Assembly (NCBI GenBank): GCA_002347725.1
Contig: DDXA01000001.1
Location: 124,001-188,000 of the forward strand
Length of the DNA stretch: 64,000 nucleotides
Source: Actinobacteria bacterium UBA2272
GTDB lineage: Bacteria; Actinomycetota; Coriobacteriia; Anaerosomatales; Anaerosomataceae
Reading direction: 5' to 3'
Shown here piece by piece: positions 57,827 to 64,000 of the stretch. Numbering within the stretch: position 1 is the stretch's first letter; every line of letters starts with the position of its first letter. The notes beneath the pieces were generated by a model. The model worked only from the letters and a program-made list of their open reading frames with translations, had not been told where the DNA came from and did no database searches. Both the position numbers and the translations under genes were made by a program.

Positions 57827-59362
57827 ATGAGCCAAGCCGAAGACAGACCTTCAGCCATCCATCTGCTGCGTTTCACCGTTCTCCTGTGTGGTGGGGTGGG
57901 CATGGTGCTCGAGCTCGCCGGTTCGAGACTGCTCGCGCCGTTCTTTGGCAACGGTCTGTTCGTCTGGACGGCGCTTATCGGCATCATGCTCGGCTTCATG
58001 AGCCTCGGGAACTACCTCGGTGGCCGTACCGCCGACAAGATCCTCTCGCGAACGGTGTTGTTCTGGGTGCTTGTCGGCAGTGCCGCGAGCATCGGCGTCA
58101 TCTCGTTCATCGAGCCGGTGGTCCTCCCCGCGCTGGCGTCCGTGGGCTCGGTGCGGGTGGCCGCGGTGAGCTCCACCATCGTGCTGTTCGGGGTGCCGTG
58201 CACGTTGCTCGGCATGGTCACCCCGTACTCGACCCGCTACGCGCTGACGTCGCTGGCTCACTCAGGTGCGACAGTGGGATCCCTGTTCGCCCTGGGCACG
58301 CTGGGCTCGATCATCGGGACGTTCGTGGGCGGCTTCTACGTGATCGCGTGGGTCGGGAGCCACAGCCTCATCGCGTGGCTCGCCCTGCTCCCCCTGATAC
58401 TGGCGGTCTTCTTCATGGGCAGGCGTCAGCCGCGCCACATCGCGGCCGTCATCTCCGTGGCCGCGCTCGTCGTCCTTGCGATGACGGCGACCGCCTCACC
58501 GATCGCGTCGTTCGACACGGGGTACGATCGCTACTTCGTCGACCAGGGGCAGGATCCGGAGACCGGGCGTCGCCTGCTCATACTCGCGCGCGACTACGAG
58601 TCGATGGAGTCCGCAGTCTATGCCGATACCGGGGAACCGTACGTGTTCGACTACTACCGCTACTACGATCTTGCCCTGGCCGCGGCATCCGCGGACGAGC
58701 CCGTCGGCCGGACGCTGCTCATCGGGGGAGGTACGTTCTCGTACCCGCGCCATCAGCTGCAGGGATACCCCGAATCGGCGACCGATGTGGTCGAGATCGA
58801 CCCGAAGCTGGTCGATGTCGCGCGTGAGCAGTTCTCTCTCACCGAGGACGCGCGGATGGACATCTTCCTCGAGGACGGACGCACCTTTCTCAACAGGGTG
58901 ACGGACACGCGCCGAGAGGGCGCGAGGTTGGGCGCCTACGACGTCGTGCTCATCGATGCGTTCAAGTCGGCGAACTCGATCCCGTATCCGCTCACGACGC
59001 GCCAGAGTATGCAGATGTGCTACGACGTCCTCGATGACGAGGGCGTGCTGGTCATGAACATGATCGCATCACCCACGGGAGCGGGTTCGCGGTTCGTCGC
59101 AGCCCAGCTCCTGACGATCGAGAGCGTCTTTCCTCAGGCGGACATCTTCGCCGTGTATGACGTCGACTACACCGAGACTGCGCAGAACATCTCGATCATC
59201 GCCTCGAAGACCCCTGCCGCCGAGGCAAGCCTCCGGAAGTTGCTCGACGGCATCTCGCCCGAGCTGACGGCGCGACGCATCGACCGGGCCGACCTGCCGT
59301 CAGACGTACGGATGCTCACCGACGACTTCGCGCCGGTCGACCAGTACCTGATGGACATCTGA
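57827..59362 (+). CDS. membrane-fused spermidine synthase-like protein
   Basis: The 511-residue protein starts at ATG 57827 (GGAGG 12 bases upstream). The first about 220 residues form seven or eight helices of the 'fused MFS/spermidine synthase' type (MVLELAGSRLLAPFFGNGLF, GFMSLGNYLGGRTADKIL). The C-terminal domain has an aminopropyltransferase-like Rossmann fold: LLIGGGTFSYPRHQL, VVEIDPKLVDVAREQF, YDVVLIDAFKS. The glycine-rich loop differs from the standard GGGDG motif, so the reaction may not be spermidine synthesis. It lies 65 bases after the cytochromes on the same strand and may be part of their transcript. Confidence 0.83.
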   Translation: MSQAEDRPSAIHLLRFTVLLCGGVGMVLELAGSRLLAPFFGNGLFVWTALIGIMLGFMSLGNYLGGRTADKILSRTVLFWVLVGSAASIGVISFIEPVVLPALASVGSVRVAAVSSTIVLFGVPCTLLGMVTPYSTRYALTSLAHSGATVGSLFALGTLGSIIGTFVGGFYVIAWVGSHSLIAWLALLPLILAVFFMGRRQPRHIAAVISVAALVVLAMTATASPIASFDTGYDRYFVDQGQDPETGRRLLILARDYESMESAVYADTGEPYVFDYYRYYDLALAAASADEPVGRTLLIGGGTFSYPRHQLQGYPESATDVVEIDPKLVDVAREQFSLTEDARMDIFLEDGRTFLNRVTDTRREGARLGAYDVVLIDAFKSANSIPYPLTTRQSMQMCYDVLDDEGVLVMNMIASPTGAGSRFVAAQLLTIESVFPQADIFAVYDVDYTETAQNISIIASKTPAAEASLRKLLDGISPELTARRIDRADLPSDVRMLTDDFAPVDQYLMDI

Positions 59363-59387
59363 ACTTCGCGTGGTGGGTGGAGGTCTG

Positions 59388-61499
59388 ATGGGAAGTGACG
59401 TGCCGTTCGCGGTGACGCATGAGGGGCAAGGCGGGCTGAGCGCGCGGCCAGTCTTCCCGATCGTAGCCTGGGTGGCTTACTGCCTGGCGATCGTGGCGCC
59501 CGCGCTTGTGGTGGACTCGATCCCGTTCGCTGGCGCCGGCGGCATCTTCGCGGCTGGAGGCCGCTACGCGCTGAGGGTCGGCATGCTCGGTGTGCCGACC
59601 GCGGTGGCGGTTCTGTTCTGGGGCATCGCTCTCCTTCGCTCGCAGGTCCGTCTTCGCCACACCCCGTTTCTGTGGGGCTTGCTCGGCCTCGTCTCGATCG
59701 CCGGACTCTCGACGCTTCTTGCCATCGATCGCCGGGTAGCGCTCTTCGGCTTCTGGATCGACGAGCAGGGCTTCTTGGTCTGGGTGCTGTATGCGCTCCT
59801 GGTGTTCCTCGGCTCGCAACTCATCACATCCCGGAGGCGCCTCGTTCAGCTCACGCTTTGCGTCGTGGGCACAGGCGCGGTGGTCGCTGCGATCGCGCTC
59901 CTTGAGGTCGGCGGAGTCCGTCTCTTCGGGATCCCGGCCGAGGAGTGGGCATACGCCCGTGGCGTGTCCACCATGATGAACCCTGACTTCCTCGGCACGT
60001 TCCTGGTCGCGCCTGCTGTGCTGGGTGTTGCGTTCGCGATCTCGCAGCGGGGATGGCTGCGGATCGTGGCGGCGATCGGCGCCGCGATCACCCTGATGTC
60101 GCTCGTCTACACGCTCACGCGCGGCGCGTGGGCCGCCGCTGCCGTTGGGTTGGTCGCACTCGCTGTCTGGGGGATGTGGACCCGGCGAGACTCCCGGGCA
60201 ACCCGGAAGGCGGTCGAGGCCGAGTCCGATAGCAGCGGGCGGAGGGGCATCCCTTCGTTGGTGGCCTGGGCCGGCGCAGGTGTTGTGGGTGCCGTTGCGG
60301 CAGCTCGTCTCGGCACCGGCACCTTATCGAGCCGCATCACCGAGACGCTGACGGGGGCCTCGGGCCTCGACATCCTCCTGAGTGGGCGGCTGACGCTGTG
60401 GTCCGAGCTGCTGCAGGCCGTGCGTGCCAGGCCGCTTCTGGGCGCCGGGCCGGGGAACATGGTCTACGCATGGCAGCGGTTTGCCGGCGAGGGGTCGCTC
60501 CAGATGATCGGCTCAGGGGCTGTGGTCGACAGCGCGCACAACGTGCCGCTCGACCTGGCGGTCCAGTTTGGAGTCCCGTTTGCCGTTCTGGCCGGGGTGG
60601 GCGTCGCGTGGCTCGCTGTGCGCGCTCTCACGGCTGCCGCGCGCGTAGCGCGCAAGGGTGCGACCGGTGGTGGCTGGCTCGAGGTCGGTTGGATCGTGGC
60701 CGCCGTGGCGCTGGGTATCGCGTTCACAACCGGCGTGACAGTCGTACCCATCATGACGCTCGTGGCTGCGGTCATCGGCGTGTTGCTGGCGTTCGATGCC
60801 CGGCCCGGGACCGCGAAGCCCCCCGCAGTCAGGGTGTCGGTCTCGGCGGTCCTGACAGTCGTGGCTCTTGGGCTGGGAGCGTGGGCCGCCTTCACGGGTG
60901 CGAGCGCGATCGCGGGCAACCAGGCGACTCCATCACTGACCGAGCGGGCCACGCGCGACCTGAAAGCGCTCGAGCTGGCCCCATGGCGGATCTATCCCGC
61001 GAGTGACCTGGTGACGGTCACGCAGGCCCTCGGCACTGTCGAGCAGTCCATGGTTGGCGTGAGTGCCGCCCGGACGCACGACATGCTGCTCGAACGCGAT
61101 GGGATGAACGCGATCACGCTCTACGGCGCTGGCGACTACCATCTGACGCAAGAGCAGGATGCCGCCAGGGCCCTGCAGTTCGCCGAGCGCTCACTAGAAC
61201 TTCGCCCGATGTTCGTCCCCGGGATCATGCTCAAAGGCGATGCGTTCGCCGCTCAGGGCCGACTTGAGGATGCGGTCGTGTACCTGGAGCGTGCAGTCGC
61301 CCTCGAGTCGACCGTCACCATCCTGCACGCCTGGGAAGCGCCGTGGATCTCGTACCTGTCGGTGCTCATCGGTCAGGCGCGGCAGGATCCGCTGGCAGCC
61401 GCGCACGCACGCGACGTGTATGCCGAGTTCTCGGCGCGCTTTCCCGGCAGCATGATGCGCGGCGTGATCGAGAGGGAGTTGGCGACGCTCGACGGGTGA
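59388..61499 (+). CDS. Wzy/O-antigen ligase-family membrane protein with TPR tail
   Basis: The 703-residue protein starts at ATG 59388 (GGAGG five bases upstream; GTG 59370 is in frame). About 12 helices fill residues 25-530. The large periplasmic loop contains GRLTLWSELLQAVRARPLLG, AGPGNM and SAHNVPLDLAVQFG, the Wzy_C ligase/polymerase signature with its arginine and histidine. The C-terminal 170 residues form TPR-like helices (ARALQFAERSLELRPMFVPG). The family joins glycan chains to lipid carriers, surfaces or proteins (PglL). Next to surface cytochromes it could glycosylate them, but this is inference. Confidence 0.85.
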   Translation: MGSDVPFAVTHEGQGGLSARPVFPIVAWVAYCLAIVAPALVVDSIPFAGAGGIFAAGGRYALRVGMLGVPTAVAVLFWGIALLRSQVRLRHTPFLWGLLGLVSIAGLSTLLAIDRRVALFGFWIDEQGFLVWVLYALLVFLGSQLITSRRRLVQLTLCVVGTGAVVAAIALLEVGGVRLFGIPAEEWAYARGVSTMMNPDFLGTFLVAPAVLGVAFAISQRGWLRIVAAIGAAITLMSLVYTLTRGAWAAAAVGLVALAVWGMWTRRDSRATRKAVEAESDSSGRRGIPSLVAWAGAGVVGAVAAARLGTGTLSSRITETLTGASGLDILLSGRLTLWSELLQAVRARPLLGAGPGNMVYAWQRFAGEGSLQMIGSGAVVDSAHNVPLDLAVQFGVPFAVLAGVGVAWLAVRALTAAARVARKGATGGGWLEVGWIVAAVALGIAFTTGVTVVPIMTLVAAVIGVLLAFDARPGTAKPPAVRVSVSAVLTVVALGLGAWAAFTGASAIAGNQATPSLTERATRDLKALELAPWRIYPASDLVTVTQALGTVEQSMVGVSAARTHDMLLERDGMNAITLYGAGDYHLTQEQDAARALQFAERSLELRPMFVPGIMLKGDAFAAQGRLEDAVVYLERAVALESTVTILHAWEAPWISYLSVLIGQARQDPLAAAHARDVYAEFSARFPGSMMRGVIERELATLDG

Positions 61500-61526
61500 T
61501 GCGGGGAAGTCAGTCGCCCGCCCGCC

Positions 61527-62534
61527 CTAGCGGCACTTCTCGGCTCCGCGTGCGATGAAGTGCGCCACATACGCGGCGGCCTCGCGTGCGCCAGGCGAGG
61601 CCTGCACGCTCAGCGAGAACGCCTGCACGAGCAGCTGGATACCCAGGATGAGCGGGAGGACCGCGATCATGACGGTCCCGGTGCTGGCCACGTGTCCTGT
61701 GGCGACAGAGAGCGCCCAGTGGTAACCGCCGAACACGGTGCCGAAGGCGCCAAAGGCCATGCCGGCGATCGTAAGGAAGCCGATGGGGCTGAAGTCGGTG
61801 ACGAGGTGCTTGCGCCAGAAGCGGCGTGTCCCACGTGCGAACAAGCGTGGCGGGAAGCTCAAGACCACCCGGCCCGGCTTCACGCCCGAGCGTTCCTGCC
61901 CGTAGACGGTCGAGATGGGAACGTCCACTACGCGCGCGTTCAGCGTGTTCAGCTTGATGAGCATGTCATTCTCGAAGAAGTAGTCCTCGGACAGGTCGTC
62001 GAGGTCGATGAGCTTCAGGAACGGCACGCGCGTGACCGTGAAGCCGCACTGCGAGTCGTAGACGTGCCAGTAGCCGCTCGCGAACTTGGTAAGGAACGAG
62101 AGGGCCGTGTTGCCAAAGCCGCGGTGTGCGGGCATCGAGTCTGCAGCGCCGCGGAAGTAGAAGCGGTTGCCCTTGGCGTAGTCGGCCAGGCCCATCGCGA
62201 ACGGCTCGACGAGGCGCTCGAGCTCTTCGGCGAGCATCTGACCGTCGGCATCCATCTTGGCCGCCAGGTCGAATCCGCCATTGATGGCGTGCCGATAGCC
62301 GGTGCGCATGGCGGCGCCCACGCCACGGTTGTGATCGTGCCGCAGGACCGTCACACGCGGGTCACCGCACGCCTCGGCGACGTGCACGGTCCCGTCCGTG
62401 CTGGCGTCGTCGACCACGATCACGCGGTCCACCCATGCGGGTATCGCCGCCAGGACCGCGCCGATGTGCGTCTCCTCGTTGTGAGCGGGGATGACGACTG
62501 CCAGGGTGAGGTTCGCAGATCCGAGGACGGTCAT
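61527..62534 (-). CDS. GT2 glycosyltransferase of the dolichyl-phosphate mannose synthase type
   Basis: The 335-residue protein has the GT-A domain VVIPAHNEETHIGAVLAAIP, VIVVDDASTDGTVHVAE and the metal motif AAKMDADGQML. C-terminal to it are two or three membrane helices (residues about 245-325). This layout is that of polyprenyl-phosphate mannose/glucose synthases, which feed GT-C enzymes such as the one at 42.5 kb. It starts 3 bases after the dehydratase stop on the same strand. Confidence 0.88.
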   Translation of the reverse strand: MTVLGSANLTLAVVIPAHNEETHIGAVLAAIPAWVDRVIVVDDASTDGTVHVAEACGDPRVTVLRHDHNRGVGAAMRTGYRHAINGGFDLAAKMDADGQMLAEELERLVEPFAMGLADYAKGNRFYFRGAADSMPAHRGFGNTALSFLTKFASGYWHVYDSQCGFTVTRVPFLKLIDLDDLSEDYFFENDMLIKLNTLNARVVDVPISTVYGQERSGVKPGRVVLSFPPRLFARGTRRFWRKHLVTDFSPIGFLTIAGMAFGAFGTVFGGYHWALSVATGHVASTGTVMIAVLPLILGIQLLVQAFSLSVQASPGAREAAAYVAHFIARGAEKCR

Positions 62535-62537
62535 GGG

Positions 62538-64000
62538 TCACACCTCCTGCGACGGTGCGCCGCCGTCGGCCTCGAGGGCCAGAAGCGCGCGGATCGCGCT
62601 GTCATCGGCGGCATCGGCAGCCCCGAGCAGCCGCTCGATCTGCTCCGCGAAGCCCGCGTCGGGCATGCCGGTCGTCTCCACCCGCAGGATCTTCTCGCGG
62701 CCGGTCGGTACGAGGCGCTCGGCATCACTCACGAGCACTTCGTGCAGTTTCTCACCGGGCCGCAGGCCCACGAACTCGATGTCGGCCGGCACGCCGGAAA
62801 GCGCGATCATCTTGCGTGCGAGGTCGGCGATCTTGACCGGCTCGCCCATCTCGAGGACGAAGATGTCGCCAGCCGAGCCGATGGCCTGCGCCTGGAGCAC
62901 AAGGCGCGCCGCCTCGGGAATCGTCATGAAGTAGCGCGTGACGTCCGGATGCGTGACCGTGAGCGGACCGCCGTGTCGCAACTGCTCCTCGAAGATGGGC
63001 ACCACCGAGCCCCGGCTCGCGAGCACGTTGCCGAAGCGCACGGCCACCGCGTTGAGGTCGCAGCAGCGGGCAGCCTCAAGCATGACGCGCTCGGCGAGCT
63101 GCTTGGTGAGTCCCATCGTGTTGGCGGGGGCGACCGCCTTGTCGGTCGAGATGAGCACGAAACGCTCGACCCCGTGGCGTTTGCATGCCTCGATGACGTT
63201 CACGGTGCCGCCGACGTTCGTCTTCACGGCCTCGGCAGGCTCGAGCTCCATGAGCGGCACGTGCTTGTACGCCGCGGCGTGCAACACGAGCTCCGGCTGG
63301 TGCTCGGCAAACAGCGCGTCGAGCTTGGCCGCATCGCGGATATCGCAGATGTGCATCTCGGCCAGCGCAGGCGCGCATGTCTCGAGCTCGAGCCACAGTT
63401 CGTACAGGCGCGTCTCGTCGACCTCGAGCAGCAGTAGCCGCTTCGGCCCGAGCGAGGCGATCTGGCGGCACAACTCGGCGCCGATCGATCCGGCAGCGCC
63501 CGTGACCGCCACGACCTTGCCGGCGACCGTCTCGCGCACCTGCTCGACATCGATGGGTGTCGGCTCCCGGCCGAGCAGGTCCTCGACCTCGACCGGCCGC
63601 AGATCGCGCAGGCTTACCGAGCCCTTCGCGATCACGAGCGGCGGCATCACGCGGGTCTCGATGCCGAGGTCGGCCGCCGCGTTCAGCAGCGCGCGGATGC
63701 GATCGCGCGGCGCCGAGGGCAGCGCCACGACGATCTCCTCCACGCCGAGCCGCGCGGCGATCGCGGCGAGGTCCTCGGTCGTGCCGAGGACCGTCACGCC
63801 GCTCAAGGTCTTGCCGGTGAGCGCCGGGTCGTCATCGAGGAAGCCGATGGCGGTGAGGCCGAGGTCCGGTCGCGCCTGGATCTCGCGCAGCAGCAGCGAG
63901 CCTGCGCTCCCCGCGCCCACGATAAGGACGCGCCGGCCATCGGAAGCACCCATCGCACGGAGGTAGAGGAACACGCGGGCGGCGAGCCGGGCGCCCGACG
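62538..64000 (-). CDS. WbpM/CapD-type nucleotide-sugar 4,6-dehydratase (5' end off the window)
   Basis: The frame is open to base 64000, so the N-terminus, probably membrane helices, is outside the window. A first Rossmann domain (RVLIVGAGSAGSLLLREIQA) binds a nucleotide-sugar or acts as sensor. The catalytic SDR domain follows: VAVTGAAGSIGAELCRQIAS, AAAYKHVPLMELEP and STDKAVAPANTMGLTK, where WbpM-family enzymes use T-D-K and a methionine in place of the classic tyrosine. RPGEKLHEVLVS closes it. It would make UDP-4-keto-6-deoxy-GlcNAc for bacillosamine, FucNAc or QuiNAc glycans, feeding the DegT aminotransferase. Confidence 0.92.
   Translation of the reverse strand, partial: SGARLAARVFLYLRAMGASDGRRVLIVGAGSAGSLLLREIQARPDLGLTAIGFLDDDPALTGKTLSGVTVLGTTEDLAAIAARLGVEEIVVALPSAPRDRIRALLNAAADLGIETRVMPPLVIAKGSVSLRDLRPVEVEDLLGREPTPIDVEQVRETVAGKVVAVTGAAGSIGAELCRQIASLGPKRLLLLEVDETRLYELWLELETCAPALAEMHICDIRDAAKLDALFAEHQPELVLHAAAYKHVPLMELEPAEAVKTNVGGTVNVIEACKRHGVERFVLISTDKAVAPANTMGLTKQLAERVMLEAARCCDLNAVAVRFGNVLASRGSVVPIFEEQLRHGGPLTVTHPDVTRYFMTIPEAARLVLQAQAIGSAGDIFVLEMGEPVKIADLARKMIALSGVPADIEFVGLRPGEKLHEVLVSDAERLVPTGREKILRVETTGMPDAGFAEQIERLLGAADAADDSAIRALLALEADGGAPSQEV

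Noticed and set aside
61560..63437. 625-codon open frame on the plus strand opposite two glycan genes
   Set aside because: Its product is rich in Arg, His, Glu and Asp with no domain pattern, and it lies antisense to well supported GT2 and WbpM-like genes; high-GC shadow frame.
1..64000. tRNA, rRNA, CRISPR arrays, insertion sequences, phage attachment sites
   Set aside because: Looked for in the intergenic regions; no cloverleaf, direct-repeat array, transposase or terminal inverted repeats were recognised. A dedicated tRNA or Rfam scan was not possible.

Overview
The window is high-GC DNA with densely packed genes, many 4-base ATGA/GTGA start-stop overlaps, several GTG starts and at least two apparently leaderless transcripts. 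Together with large multiheme c-type cytochromes, an Isc-type Fe-S operon, a clostridial-type ferredoxin and an NAD-type isocitrate dehydrogenase, this suggests an anaerobic, respiring member of the Actinomycetota, most like the deep Coriobacteriia-related lineages that reduce metals. That placement is inference; no rRNA or tRNA gene was recognised, and no CRISPR array or insertion sequence was seen.

Bases 1-5.9 kb (minus strand) hold sulfur and Fe-S metabolism: cysK with a cysteine-poor Rrf2 regulator, a small secreted protein and a partial SafE-type membrane protein; then an IscR-like regulator, iscS, iscU and mnmA in one operon. At 5.9-10.1 kb (plus) are an ECF sigma/anti-sigma pair with a visible ECF-type promoter, the NAD salvage genes pncB and pncA, and an FMN reductase. 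From 10.2 to 24.2 kb are secreted proteins, a lysoplasmalogenase-like protein, a membrane phosphodiesterase, a TetR-MMPL-coiled-coil operon behind a perfect 26-bp palindrome, DegV, a COG2403 P-loop protein, an NYN/OST-HTH protein, a GT4 glycosyltransferase, a ferredoxin and an acetyltransferase.

At 24.4-28.4 kb a LeuC/LeuD-type hydro-lyase sits beside a dehydrogenase whose substrate pocket looks like isocitrate dehydrogenase, so this block probably runs citrate to 2-oxoglutarate rather than leucine synthesis. A 16-heme secreted cytochrome follows (28.7-30.0 kb) behind a good promoter and a long structured leader. An AcuC-type deacetylase lies convergent to it.

The amino acid block (31.3-42.5 kb) is ilvD-ilvB-ilvN-ilvC-class V aminotransferase-serA, then leuA-leuC. 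It carries two different control devices: a T-box-type leader before ilvD, and a leucine-containing leader peptide with an overlapping hairpin before leuA. No leuB, and no second leuD, is in the window.

From 42.5 kb on is a surface polysaccharide island (glycosyltransferases, DegT-type sugar aminotransferase, cupin, methyltransferase, flippase, Wzy/O-antigen-ligase-like protein, WbpM-like dehydratase). Embedded in it (51.7-57.8 kb) is the most interesting part: a membrane TPR protein, a membrane NHL beta-propeller, a monocistronic secreted six-heme cytochrome of low heme density with its own promoter and strong terminator, and two membrane-anchored 12-heme cytochromes. I propose this as a Gram-positive extracellular electron-transfer system whose six-heme subunit may polymerise like the OmcS/OmcE nanowires.
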